Positions 16,713 to 25,449 of a stretch of DNA of 64,000 bases are shown here, piece by piece (positions within the stretch are counted from its first letter, which is position 1; each line of letters opens with the position of its first letter). The stretch covers positions 58,632-122,631 of the forward strand of contig NZ_JNFB01000046.1 of the NCBI RefSeq assembly GCF_000766145.1. The letters are read 5' to 3'. Below the pieces are notes generated by a model. It saw only the letters and a list, made by a program, of their open reading frames with translations, did not search any database and was not told the origin of the DNA. A program made the position numbers and the translations under genes. The stretch is from Paenilisteria newyorkensis. Its GTDB lineage: Bacteria > Bacillota > Bacilli > Lactobacillales > Listeriaceae.

Positions 16713-16785
16713 GTCACAAAGTATTCGAAAATTATTATTATAATTCTAAATACTAGAAAACAGACGAAGATTTCTATTATATACT
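16713..16785 (+). promoter_or_regulatory. Promoter of the giant secreted repeat protein
   Basis: GTCACAAAG (16713-16721) starts 67 nt before the -10 TATACT (16780-16785, followed by AAG). TAGAAAA (16754-16760) lies 19 nt before it. Both distances match the crp2 promoter exactly. The remaining 290 nt to the gene form a long leader. Confidence 0.6.
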
Positions 16786-16962
16786 AAGAATCGACAGGAA
16801 GATAATGAGGCACAAAGCAACTCACCGCGGAATAATGCATAGCGCAACGTAGCCCATAAAATAAAAGTAGTTATTAGTAATATTGAATTTTTAATATTTG
16901 GATAAAAAATATAATTAGATTTTTTAGGTTATTAATTTCAAACAAGAAAGGATGTCGTTAGG

Positions 16963-16998
16963 ATGAAAAAATGTAACAAGCCGATTGATTCAAGTTAA
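16963..16998 (+). CDS. Possible 11-residue leader peptide
   Basis: ATG to TAA encoding MKKCNKPIDSS, with a weak AAAGGA upstream. It lies in the leader of the giant secreted protein, just before two palindromes. It may be chance, or a translated leader; I see no decisive ribosome site. Confidence 0.25.
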   Translation: MKKCNKPIDSS

Positions 16999-16999
16999 C

Positions 17000-17036
17000 T
17001 TTTTTGAACTCAGTCCAAAAAATAGTTGCGCAACTA
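17000..17036 (+). promoter_or_regulatory. Two adjacent palindromes in the leader of the secreted protein
   Basis: TTTTTTGAACT / AGTCCAAAAAA (17000-17022, one mismatch around a single central base) is followed directly by the perfect palindrome TAGTTGCGCAACTA (17023-17036). They lie 42 nt before the start codon, downstream of the predicted promoter, and could be an operator or RNA hairpins. Confidence 0.5.
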
Positions 17037-17077
17037 TAAAAGTAATAATAATTTAAATCAGAGGAGGACATTAATTA

Positions 17078-20000
17078 ATGTCAACGAAAAATAATATCGT
17101 CAGAAAAAGTGGAACAATCGCTTTAGCAACCGTCTTGGTTGGGAGCTCGCTACTAAGTACACTACCGGTTAACGTATTTGCAAGTGAAGAAGCACTTAAA
17201 AATGCAGTGTCAGCAGCCGCACCTACCGCTGCCCCTGCTAATGCAACAGAGGTAGCAACATCTGCAGAGCTAAGAGCAGCTTTGGAAAGCAAAACAATAA
17301 CAGACATTAAACTAACAGCAGACATTAAACTAGCAGCGACGTTTAACTTCACAACGCAAAAAAACCTATATGGTGATGGGCATACGCTCGATATGAATAT
17401 GAATAAAATTGGAGTTGCCAAAGCAGATTCTGTCAATCGCGTAGAAAACCTAACAATCACTAACCAAAATATTTATCCGTTATTCTGGTCAGAGTATGCT
17501 GGCGTGCAAGTTACGTATAAGGATGTCACTTCTAGCGGTAAACAATTTATTTACAATGCGAAAGGTACAGCCATTTTAGAAGGAAATATTAAAGCAACTG
17601 CCAATTATGAAGAAATTTTCCAAGGAACGAACCTGATAATTAAAGAGGGCGCAGATGTTGATTTCAATTCCGTTGACTCTGGTTTGACGGCACTTTACGT
17701 TGTTGGGGATCTAACGCAAGAAGCGAATTCTAATATGAAAGTCAATTCAAAATCATATACGCTTTACGTGGCTAATAATAGCACACAAATTTCTGTTGCA
17801 GGAAACATGGAGTTAAATTCTAGTACGAAGCAAGCCATTTATGCAACTGGTGGGAATATGGTCGTTAAATCGGGAGCGAAATTCAAGGCTAATGCAGGCG
17901 ATACAGTCGAAGAAGGTATTTCCATTACAAACGGTAGCTTAACTGTTCAATCAGGAGCGGATTTCGTTGCGACTTCCAAAGGTGTACAAGGAACAGTCCA
18001 AACCGGTAAAGCCCTAACATTTGAGAATGGTTCAAACTTTGCCATTACAAATACGAATGCGACTGGTTCTGTTTTTGCGAACTATGCTGGTGCTTCCACA
18101 AAAATTAACATCAATTCTGATAAAGGCCTGTCTACATGGGATTATGGTTTCATCAACAATGACAAGCCAACGCATAACTATAACGATTTTAAAATAGCAA
18201 CATTCGACTTGTCTGGTTGGGATAAAGGGAACTTAAGCCAAAAGAACTTGACGTCAAACAGTGCGCAGTTCCAATCACAATTTGTAAGTAAAACAACGGG
18301 TAAATTATTTGGTGGTAGCTATGCCTTAACGAATATTACAAAAACAACCATCGATGACCTTACGACAGATTCGACGCACGTAGTCGGTCTAGCGGAACCA
18401 AATGCAAACATCGTGATTAAGAATGCAGCAGGAGTAACACTAGGTCAAGGAAAAGTAGGATCAGACGGTTACTACGACGTTACTATCGAGAAACAAGCCG
18501 CTGGAACAGTCGTAACGGCAACAGCTGACTCTAATGGTATTACATCTTCTGCATCAACGACAGTCATCCAAGCAGCGATTGAACAAACAACGATTGCACC
18601 TCTCACAACAGATTCAACTAAAGCAACAGGAACAGCGGAACCAAATGCAGACATTGAAATCAAAGCAAACGGTGAAGTCATAGGTTCTGGAAAAGTAGGA
18701 TCAGACGGAAGCTACAGCATTACCATTTCACAACAAGATGTAGGCACAAGAGTCACAGCAACGGCGACAAAAGGAACAGCTTCTTCTCATGCGACTACAA
18801 CAGTAACACAAGGTGACCTTGAACAAACAACGATCTCAGCGCTAACAACAAAATCAGTGCTAGCAGAAGGCACAGCAGAACCAAACGCATCTATTGAAAT
18901 CCAAAATAGTGCTGGAGAGACACTTGGAAGCGGAAAAGTAGGATCAGACGGCAAATACAGCATCACTATTCCGAAGCAAGCAGCTGGAACAATCGTAACA
19001 GCTACAGCAACAAAAGATGGCAAAACATCGACCGCTCAAACTACAGTCGTTCGCGGTGAACTTGAACCGACAACAATTAACAAAGTTACTACTGAGTCAG
19101 TGTCCATTTCAGGAACAGCAGAACCGAATGCCACACTTGTTGTAGAAGATCAAGATGGTAAACAACTGGCAACTGGCCGCGTTGGATCAGATGGTATTTA
19201 CAGTTTAACAATTGCCAAACAACCAGAAGGAACAACTATTTCAGTAACAGCTTCTTTGGCAGGATTAACATCGAAAGCATCAACCATTGTAGAACGTGAT
19301 GGTATTGATAAAACGACAATTAACGCACTTACAACGGATTCTGTATCTGTTTCAGGAAAAGCAGAACCAAACGCAAACATCGTGATTACTGATCAAAACG
19401 GTAAAGAACTAGCGAAAGGGCGCGTTGGATCAGACGGCATTTACAGCTTGACGATTGCGAAACAAGCCGAGGGAACAGTCGTAACAGCAACAGCGACAAA
19501 AGACGGAAAAACATCAAGCGCACATACAACAGTTATACGTGATGCCATTGCTCCAACAACAATCAACGCACTAACAGCTGATTCTACAAATGCAACAGGA
19601 ACAGCAGAACCGAATGCAGATATCGTGATTAAAAACGCAGCAGGAACAACAATCGGATCAGGAAAAGTAGGATCAGACGGCAAATACAATTTAACCATTG
19701 ATAAACAAGCCGAGGGAACCGTCGTAACGGCAACGGCTACTAAAGATGGTAAATCAGCAAGCGCAGACACGATTGTAACAGCAGGTAAAAATATTGCTCC
19801 GACAACAATCAACGCACTAACAACAGATTCCACAGTAGCAACAGGGACAGCCGAACCGAATGCAGCAATCGTTATCAAAAATGGAGCTGGAACAACCATT
19901 GGATCAGGAACAGTCGGATCAGATGGTAAATACAGTTTGACGATTGACAAGCAACCAGCAGGAACAATCGTAACAGCAATAGCAACAAAAGATGGCAAAT

Positions 20001-22117
20001 CAGCAGAAGCACAAACAACAGTTATACGTGATGCGATTGCGCCAACAACGATTAACGCGCTAACGGCTGATTCCACGGTAGCAACAGGAACAGCAGAACC
20101 AAATGCAGACATCGTCATTAAAAATGCAGCAGGAACAACAATCGGATCAGGAAAAGTAGGATCAGACGGTAAATACAGCTTGATCATTACACCACAAGCA
20201 GAAGGAACCGTCGTAACAGCAACAGCAACAAAAGATGGCAAAATCGCAAAAGCAGAAACAGTCGTAAAAGCAGGACAAACTATTGCAGCACCAACAATCA
20301 ATGATTACTACGTGAATGACGGCTATGTGACTGGAACAGCTCCAGCAGGCGCGACGAAAGTAACCGTTGAAGTATCAGGTAAAACAATTCGTACGGTAGA
20401 TGTTGCAGCGAATGGCACGTACAGAATCTATGTCAACGATAACGCAGCAATGGGCGTAGCAGGAACAACTTTCCAAGCCTACGCAACAGATGCGAATGGC
20501 AAACCAGGCGACAAAGCAACAAGCACAGTTAAAGCAAGAGCAGTAATCGTTGCTCCTCCAACAATCAATGATTACGTTGTAGATGGCGGATATGTGACAG
20601 GTAAAGCAACAGCACCAGCAACAAAAGTAACGATTTCTGTAGGTGGCAAAGATATTCGCACAGGTGACGTAGCAGCAGACGGTACCTTCAAAATCTACGT
20701 AAACGACAACGCAGACATGAAGATTGTAGGTAAAGAATTTACAGCCGTTGCTAAAGACGCAGCAGGTAATGTAAGTAAACCAACAACCGCAACGGTTAAA
20801 GGCGCGACACTTGGACAACCAACCATTGATCCTTACTATGCAGGTCAAGAATATATCACTGGTAAAACAGACAAAGCAACAAGCAAAATTGGTCTTTACG
20901 ACAAAGATGGCAACTTACTTCGTTACGGCGCAGTAGATGCAGCAACAGGAACATACAAAATCTATGCTTCTGATAAAACAGCGATGCGCGTTGTCGGTGA
21001 TGAATTCTCCGTCAGAGCCATTGACGTAGCCGGAACACCAACAGAACCAACAAAAAGCACGATTCTAACAGCGCTTTTAGGCAAACCATCCATCAATGAT
21101 TACAACAAAGGCGACGAATATGTCACTGGTAAAACAGATCTCGCAACGTTCAAAATCGGTCTTTACGACAACAATGGCACACTACTACGCACAGGCCTAG
21201 TAAACCCAGATGGCACGTACAAAATTTATGCATCAGATAAAGCATTCATGCAAGTGATTGGCAACAACTTCACGGTTCGTGCCATTAACTCGGCGAACGT
21301 TCCAGGTTTAGCGGCAACTTCTACCGTTTTAGGCGAACGTATCCCGTCAGTCGTGACAGCAGCAGATTACAACTTAGGCGACAACAACATCACTGGAACA
21401 TACACAGGCGCTGGTGCGAAAGTACAACTATTTGTAAATGACGTACTCGTTAAAAATGGCGCACTAGACACCGCAACAGGCACGTACCAAGTGTACGCGA
21501 AAGACTACATCAAGTCAGCAACAGATAAAGTCGAAATCGTATTATACGACAAAAACTGGCAAGAACTAGATCGCACACCAGTAAACGTAAAAGCAGCAGC
21601 AGGCCAAACATTAAAAATTACTCCAGATGCGTATACAATTGGCGATTCAAATGTAACAGGTAAACTTGATGGCGTAAGTACAGGTATTAAACTATACGTG
21701 AATGGTGTACTCGCTCGTACAGGTCAAATAGACGGTCAAACATTCACTATCTATGCCCAAGATAAAATCAAGTCTACAACAGATGTCGTGACAGTCGTTG
21801 GAACAGATAAAGACGGCAAAGAAGTAACGGCACCTGTCACAGTCAAAGCAGCAAGTGAATCACCAGACGCACTAAAAATCGGCGCTACTTCTTATACGCT
21901 AAACACAGATAACCTAACTGGTTCCTACACGGGCACAATGAACGGCGTAGAACTTTGGGTAAACGGCGTGAAAGCTCGTACAGGTGGGTTTGATGCAACA
22001 GCACAAACATTCACTGTCTACGCAAAAGACAAAATCACGTCTGCAAGCGATGTGGTTCAAATCAAAGGTTACGACAAGAATTGGAATCCAGTAACAGTTG
22101 ACGTCACTATAAAATAA
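17078..22117 (+). CDS. Giant secreted repeat protein (pectate-lyase-like adhesive domain plus Ig-like repeats)
   Basis: A 1679-residue exported protein. A signal peptide covers about residues 1-36. Residues about 50-420 are rich in Asn/Gly beta strands and look like the beta-helix 'pectate lyase-like adhesive' domain of Listeria surface proteins. Residues 423-1067 hold eight ~78-residue repeats (consensus TTINALTTDSTxATGTAEPN, then VGSDGKYSLTI). Residues 1071-1679 hold seven ~85-residue modules of another Ig-like type (TINDYxxxxxYVTGxT ... YKIYxxDKxxM). It ends VTVDVTIK with no LPXTG or membrane anchor, so it is released or held noncovalently. AGAGGAGGA precedes the ATG. An adhesin role is inferred from architecture; it has no visible catalytic motif. 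Confidence 0.88.
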   Translation: MSTKNNIVRKSGTIALATVLVGSSLLSTLPVNVFASEEALKNAVSAAAPTAAPANATEVATSAELRAALESKTITDIKLTADIKLAATFNFTTQKNLYGDGHTLDMNMNKIGVAKADSVNRVENLTITNQNIYPLFWSEYAGVQVTYKDVTSSGKQFIYNAKGTAILEGNIKATANYEEIFQGTNLIIKEGADVDFNSVDSGLTALYVVGDLTQEANSNMKVNSKSYTLYVANNSTQISVAGNMELNSSTKQAIYATGGNMVVKSGAKFKANAGDTVEEGISITNGSLTVQSGADFVATSKGVQGTVQTGKALTFENGSNFAITNTNATGSVFANYAGASTKININSDKGLSTWDYGFINNDKPTHNYNDFKIATFDLSGWDKGNLSQKNLTSNSAQFQSQFVSKTTGKLFGGSYALTNITKTTIDDLTTDSTHVVGLAEPNANIVIKNAAGVTLGQGKVGSDGYYDVTIEKQAAGTVVTATADSNGITSSASTTVIQAAIEQTTIAPLTTDSTKATGTAEPNADIEIKANGEVIGSGKVGSDGSYSITISQQDVGTRVTATATKGTASSHATTTVTQGDLEQTTISALTTKSVLAEGTAEPNASIEIQNSAGETLGSGKVGSDGKYSITIPKQAAGTIVTATATKDGKTSTAQTTVVRGELEPTTINKVTTESVSISGTAEPNATLVVEDQDGKQLATGRVGSDGIYSLTIAKQPEGTTISVTASLAGLTSKASTIVERDGIDKTTINALTTDSVSVSGKAEPNANIVITDQNGKELAKGRVGSDGIYSLTIAKQAEGTVVTATATKDGKTSSAHTTVIRDAIAPTTINALTADSTNATGTAEPNADIVIKNAAGTTIGSGKVGSDGKYNLTIDKQAEGTVVTATATKDGKSASADTIVTAGKNIAPTTINALTTDSTVATGTAEPNAAIVIKNGAGTTIGSGTVGSDGKYSLTIDKQPAGTIVTAIATKDGKSAEAQTTVIRDAIAPTTINALTADSTVATGTAEPNADIVIKNAAGTTIGSGKVGSDGKYSLIITPQAEGTVVTATATKDGKIAKAETVVKAGQTIAAPTINDYYVNDGYVTGTAPAGATKVTVEVSGKTIRTVDVAANGTYRIYVNDNAAMGVAGTTFQAYATDANGKPGDKATSTVKARAVIVAPPTINDYVVDGGYVTGKATAPATKVTISVGGKDIRTGDVAADGTFKIYVNDNADMKIVGKEFTAVAKDAAGNVSKPTTATVKGATLGQPTIDPYYAGQEYITGKTDKATSKIGLYDKDGNLLRYGAVDAATGTYKIYASDKTAMRVVGDEFSVRAIDVAGTPTEPTKSTILTALLGKPSINDYNKGDEYVTGKTDLATFKIGLYDNNGTLLRTGLVNPDGTYKIYASDKAFMQVIGNNFTVRAINSANVPGLAATSTVLGERIPSVVTAADYNLGDNNITGTYTGAGAKVQLFVNDVLVKNGALDTATGTYQVYAKDYIKSATDKVEIVLYDKNWQELDRTPVNVKAAAGQTLKITPDAYTIGDSNVTGKLDGVSTGIKLYVNGVLARTGQIDGQTFTIYAQDKIKSTTDVVTVVGTDKDGKEVTAPVTVKAASESPDALKIGATSYTLNTDNLTGSYTGTMNGVELWVNGVKARTGGFDATAQTFTVYAKDKITSASDVVQIKGYDKNWNPVTVDVTIK
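18344..20280 (+). repeat. Eight in-frame Ig-like repeats in the secreted protein gene
   Basis: Eight coding repeats of about 235-245 bp each. Repeats 6 to 8 are the most alike and the first four are more divergent. They are likely to recombine and vary in number between strains. Confidence 0.85.
20289..22114 (+). repeat. Seven C-terminal Ig-like modules in the secreted protein gene
   Basis: Seven degenerate coding repeats of about 250 bp. Each starts with a short strand motif (INDY or an equivalent), continues to a V-T-G turn, and ends in a YKIYA-type strand. Confidence 0.8.
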
Positions 22118-22122
22118 ACGTT

Positions 22123-22166
22123 TGAAGGCAGGTATCCTAGGACGCTGTTCTTAGGATACGCCTTTC
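22123..22166 (+). terminator. Probable terminator of the secreted protein gene
   Basis: Long imperfect stem TGAAGGCaGGTATCCTA / TAGGATAcGCCTTTCA just after the stop codon, followed by AATAAAAAG rather than a T run. Confidence 0.5.
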
Positions 22167-22195
22167 AATAAAAAGTCACATTTGAAATTGTCAAC

Positions 22196-22218
22196 AAATC
22201 TTGATAGAAACAAGATTT
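22196..22218 (+). repeat. 23-bp direct repeat, left copy
   Basis: AAATCTTG-ATAGAAA-CAAGATTT, itself a hairpin. It is identical to 22383-22405, and a terminal-inverted-repeat element lies between the copies. Confidence 0.8.
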
Positions 22219-22260
22219 CAGATTGTAGGAAAACTGCTTCACGTGATTTTTCGCAAAACC

Positions 22261-22383
22261 TCAGCGTGTCGACAAATGCTTAGTTTCTAGGCAAAAGCGA
22301 GTACCAGCGCGGAGCGTACTCAGGTACGTGAGCACTGGAACGGAGTTTTTAACGACGAAAATGAGTGTTTGTCGACACGCTGA
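22261..22383. mobile_element. MITE/REP-like element with 16-bp terminal inverted repeats
   Basis: The 123-bp segment starts TCAGCGTGTCGACAAA and ends with its exact reverse complement. The inside holds further inverted repeats (GAGTACC / GGTACGTG region) and no credible ORF. Its compact, noncoding structure suggests a miniature transposable or REP-type element present elsewhere in the genome. Confidence 0.65.
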
Positions 22384-22405
22384 AATCTTGATAGAAACAA
22401 GATTT
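22383..22405 (+). repeat. 23-bp direct repeat, right copy
   Basis: Second identical copy of the hairpin-forming repeat. Its first base is the last base of the TIR element. It lies 35 nt before the next gene and may contribute a promoter or terminator structure there. Confidence 0.8.
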
Positions 22406-22439
22406 TATATATCTATTCTAAGAAATGAGGATTTTTCCT

Positions 22440-22934
22440 ATGAAAAAATATCAAAAAATAATGATTACCGCAGCTACTGTTTTTACATTAGGTACAACAA
22501 TGGCTGGCTGTAGTGCGGCAAAAGAAGATGATACTCCTAAAGCAACGCAACAAACACAAACGGACCTAGACAAGAAAAAAGTCATTGCCGACATAGAAAT
22601 GACGCCGAAGAAGTTCACCTATAAACAAGATGACACGTTTAACGAAAAAGGAAAAGAGCTAACGGTTATCCCGATGCACATTGTGAATAAGACGAAATCC
22701 GAATTCGGCATTGGCGCAGGTGACTTCCACTTAGAAACAACAGACGGAAAGAAAATCGAAACATTCGGTTACCATGACAGCTTCGGCGATGTTATCCCAG
22801 CTGGCAAAACACTGGACGGTAATGCGTACTTCGCGATTCCGAAAAATGGTAAAGAATATACACTCGTTTACCATCCAGCAAACGCAGCGAAAGAACAAAC
22901 ACTGAAATGGACAATCGGCGCACCTAAAAAATAA
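22440..22934 (+). CDS. Putative lipoprotein (DUF4352-like), paralogue of 6208-6657
   Basis: A 164-residue lipoprotein. ATG 22440 is preferred, with GAGGA 8 nt upstream; an earlier ATG at 22425 overlaps that site. The signal peptide ends in lipobox TMAGC. The mature part shares the paralogue's pattern: VNKTKSEFGIGAGDFHLE, then a G-x-V-I-P-A-G-K-T-L-D-G-N-A-Y-F strand. It lies 19 nt before the first exopolysaccharide gene with no terminator between, so it may be the first gene of that operon. The molecular function is unknown. Confidence 0.75.
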   Translation: MKKYQKIMITAATVFTLGTTMAGCSAAKEDDTPKATQQTQTDLDKKKVIADIEMTPKKFTYKQDDTFNEKGKELTVIPMHIVNKTKSEFGIGAGDFHLETTDGKKIETFGYHDSFGDVIPAGKTLDGNAYFAIPKNGKEYTLVYHPANAAKEQTLKWTIGAPKK

Positions 22935-22953
22935 AGAAAAGAAGGTACCAAAC

Positions 22954-24090
22954 GTGCTAAATGCAAAAAAAATAATGATGTTCAGTTCGGTTCATGTTTG
23001 GAATGACACACGCATTTTTTATAAAGAAGCGATGACGCTTGCTGATGCAGGGTTCGAGGTGGACTTTTACGCGATTGATAATGGGATGGAGGTCGTGAAA
23101 CATCCAGGCTTACGGGTTCATTTACTACCTGCGAGTACGTCGCGACTAGCACGTCCCGTTCGTTGGCGCAAACTTTACAAGATTGCAAAAGCGTCTGACG
23201 CGATGTACTACCACATTCATGATCCAGAACTGCTCCTACTTTTACCGAAGTTACGTAAGAAAAAACCAGATGCTATTCTAACCTATGATATGCATGAAAA
23301 TTTCCCAGCAGATATTGAGACAAAAACATGGATTCCCGCTATTTTAAGAAAGCCACTTCAAAAATGGATTTTGCGGATGGAAAAACGAACCATGGCCAGC
23401 TGTGATCATATTATTTTTGCGGAAGAATCGTACGTGGAAAGTTATGAACATGTGTCTTGTAAGAAAACCACTGTTTATAACTATCCAACTTACATGGAGG
23501 CTATTCCGAAAACATCATCCGCTTCGCCATTCACGCTTATTTATGTTGGCAGTATCACCGAAGATCGTGGGATTTTTGAGATGTTAGAACTGATTCGTCG
23601 GTTACAAGAGAAGCATCCGCAAGCTTATCGTCTGAAACTATTAGGTCCGATGACAAATAGTCTAGAGATAGAAGTACAAGAGTTTGTGAATAAACACCAA
23701 CTGGAAACGGTTGTACAGATACACGGCCGCGTTCCTTACCCTGAAATTTGGCAAGCGTACGCGGAATCTGATTTAGGTCTTTGTCTTTTGCATCCGATTC
23801 CGAACTACCTCCAATCGATGGCTACCAAATTATATGAATACATGGCGGCGTCACTGCCAATCCTAGCCTCAGACTTTCCAGATTGGGCAGCTTTTATCGA
23901 AAAGCACCAAAGTGGTACGGTTAGCTCTCCGTTTGACACAGAAAAGCTACTATGTGAAATAGAGAAGCGGGCGGCGAATTCTCCATTTTACGCGCAAGAA
24001 GGAGAACGAGGGCGCCTAGCTTATGAGCAGGAATATCACTGGGGAATCGAGGCGCAGAAAATGCTAACTACGATTTATAACACGCATTAA
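22954..24090 (+). CDS. Glycosyltransferase family 4, exopolysaccharide synthesis
   Basis: A 378-residue GT-B glycosyltransferase with a GTG start behind AAGAAGG. The N-terminal acceptor half has FSSVHVWNDTRIFYKEA. The C-terminal half carries a nucleotide-sugar site around IYVGSITEDRGIFEML and the E-x7-E-type segment near YLQSMATKLYEYMAASLPIL. It should add a sugar to the lipid-linked repeat unit on the cytoplasmic face. The gene is the first enzyme of a co-directional run to 34355. Sugar specificity cannot be read from sequence. Confidence 0.85.
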   Translation: MLNAKKIMMFSSVHVWNDTRIFYKEAMTLADAGFEVDFYAIDNGMEVVKHPGLRVHLLPASTSRLARPVRWRKLYKIAKASDAMYYHIHDPELLLLLPKLRKKKPDAILTYDMHENFPADIETKTWIPAILRKPLQKWILRMEKRTMASCDHIIFAEESYVESYEHVSCKKTTVYNYPTYMEAIPKTSSASPFTLIYVGSITEDRGIFEMLELIRRLQEKHPQAYRLKLLGPMTNSLEIEVQEFVNKHQLETVVQIHGRVPYPEIWQAYAESDLGLCLLHPIPNYLQSMATKLYEYMAASLPILASDFPDWAAFIEKHQSGTVSSPFDTEKLLCEIEKRAANSPFYAQEGERGRLAYEQEYHWGIEAQKMLTTIYNTH

Positions 24091-24102
24091 TTGGAGGTAT
24101 TT

Positions 24103-24765
24103 ATGAAAGAAGCAATGAAAACAAAACAGATTTTACGCAGTTTTAAAAAGTCTTGGTATTGGTTGATTATTGTACCAGCGATTCTCGTCATGCTCACGTT
24201 CGGAATCGAGAAGTTTTGGATTACACCGAACTATACGACATCGACCCAAGTCTTAGTCACAACCGTTACTCCAAAAAATGAAACGCAGGCCTCGGATAGT
24301 GTCCGGTCCTCGATTCAGCTAAGTGACACCTATAGTACGACAATTGGAAGTGCGAGAACAATGCAGGAAGTCATCGATAAATATAAGTTGGATATGACGC
24401 CGGCAGAACTCGCAAGTAAAGTCACGGTGAAAGGAAACATCAACTCGCTCGTCTTTACGATTACCGTGGTGGATTCGAGCCCAGAACAAGCTGAACTCAT
24501 CGCGAACGGCATCGCATCTGTGGTGCAAAGCGATTTCCCAGATTTGTTCAGCGGTACCAAAATGATAAATTTAGAAAAAGCAAGTGAACCCGTCACGGTC
24601 AGCAGTATGACGAAATATATTTTAGCAGCTGGCTTTGGATTAGGCATAGCGTTAGTTATTGTGCTATATCGAGCAAGTTACGATAATATTATCCGCCAAA
24701 GAGAAAGTTTTGATGACATTGGGCTCAGGTTCTTAGGCGACATTCCACTGATAGAAGGAGAGTAA
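24103..24765 (+). CDS. Polysaccharide co-polymerase / chain-length regulator (Wzz, CapA/YveK-like)
   Basis: A 220-residue membrane protein with two transmembrane segments (about 18-38 and 172-192) enclosing an extracytoplasmic domain, the classic Wzz layout. ATG 24103 is preferred, since TTGGAGG lies directly upstream. In Gram-positive capsule systems this is the membrane partner that activates the separate tyrosine kinase, encoded here by the next gene 6 nt downstream. It should set polymer length. Confidence 0.85.
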   Translation: MKEAMKTKQILRSFKKSWYWLIIVPAILVMLTFGIEKFWITPNYTTSTQVLVTTVTPKNETQASDSVRSSIQLSDTYSTTIGSARTMQEVIDKYKLDMTPAELASKVTVKGNINSLVFTITVVDSSPEQAELIANGIASVVQSDFPDLFSGTKMINLEKASEPVTVSSMTKYILAAGFGLGIALVIVLYRASYDNIIRQRESFDDIGLRFLGDIPLIEGE

Positions 24766-24771
24766 AACAAC

Positions 24772-25449
24772 ATGGCTAGATTCAAGAAAAATAAACTGTT
24801 TTTTGAAGGGAAATCCAAATCCTTCGAAGCTGAAAAAATCCGTTCGGCGCAAGTAAGTCTTCAATTCGCACTGACTACGCTGGACAAAGCACAAACCATC
24901 ATGTTTACATCTGCCAATAAAGGCGAAGGAAAAACATTTTGCATTAGTAATATCGCCAAAGAATACGCAAAACTAGGCAAAAAAGTGTTATTGGTCGATT
25001 TAGATTTGCACCGGCCGCGTCTCTCCCAGTCTATTGCCCCACGAGAAGTTGGCGGTTTGATGTTGGGCGTGCGAGACTTATCCGTCTTAGCCGATCAAAT
25101 TCTTCCTTTGGCGGAGGAAAACCTCTTTTTCTTACCAACAGGTCCGCTACCTTCGAATCCATTGGAAGTGGTGAGTTCCGGATTGCTCGCAGAAGTGTTT
25201 GCAAAATTGGAAGAAGAATTCGATATGATTTTTATCGACACACCGCCCGTTCGCGTGTTGTCGGATGGACGTATGATTGCCACGTTATGTGACGGTGTTG
25301 TCTTAGTTGTTCGTAATGGCGTGACGAAACTAAATGAAGTAGAAGAAGCCAAAGCATCGATTGAAAATGCTGGGGTGCCGATTGTTGGCGCTATTTTAAA
25401 CGGCCAGCAGTATAACAAGAAAGAGAAGAGTACGTATGCCTATTATTAA
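24772..25449 (+). CDS. Tyrosine-protein kinase of exopolysaccharide synthesis (CpsD/CapB/YwqD-like)
   Basis: A 225-residue BY-kinase. Walker A is in TSANKGEGKTF (about 43-53), Walker A' in LLVDLDLHRPRL (about 75-86) and Walker B in MIFIDTPPV (about 152-160). The C-terminus ends with a short tyrosine cluster (YAYY) that would be autophosphorylated. It controls chain length and export together with the Wzz protein. No matching tyrosine phosphatase gene (CpsB/YwqE) is seen in the cluster. Its last 14 nt overlap the next gene. Confidence 0.9.
   Translation: MARFKKNKLFFEGKSKSFEAEKIRSAQVSLQFALTTLDKAQTIMFTSANKGEGKTFCISNIAKEYAKLGKKVLLVDLDLHRPRLSQSIAPREVGGLMLGVRDLSVLADQILPLAEENLFFLPTGPLPSNPLEVVSSGLLAEVFAKLEEEFDMIFIDTPPVRVLSDGRMIATLCDGVVLVVRNGVTKLNEVEEAKASIENAGVPIVGAILNGQQYNKKEKSTYAYY

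Noticed and set aside
19441..20301. A 286-codon open frame on the minus strand
   Set aside because: Antisense shadow of the Ig-like repeats of the secreted protein; repetitive Val/Ala/Ser sequence without a start signal.
18344..22114. A CRISPR-like array
   Set aside because: The repeats are coding, about 235-255 bp long, in frame and divergent; no short repeat-spacer pattern and no cas genes.
22414..22419. TATTCTAAG upstream of the second lipoprotein as another promoter of the GTYA-box family
   Set aside because: Neither the 57-nt nor the 67-nt position holds a GTYA box and TAGAAA is at a different distance, so the resemblance is probably chance.
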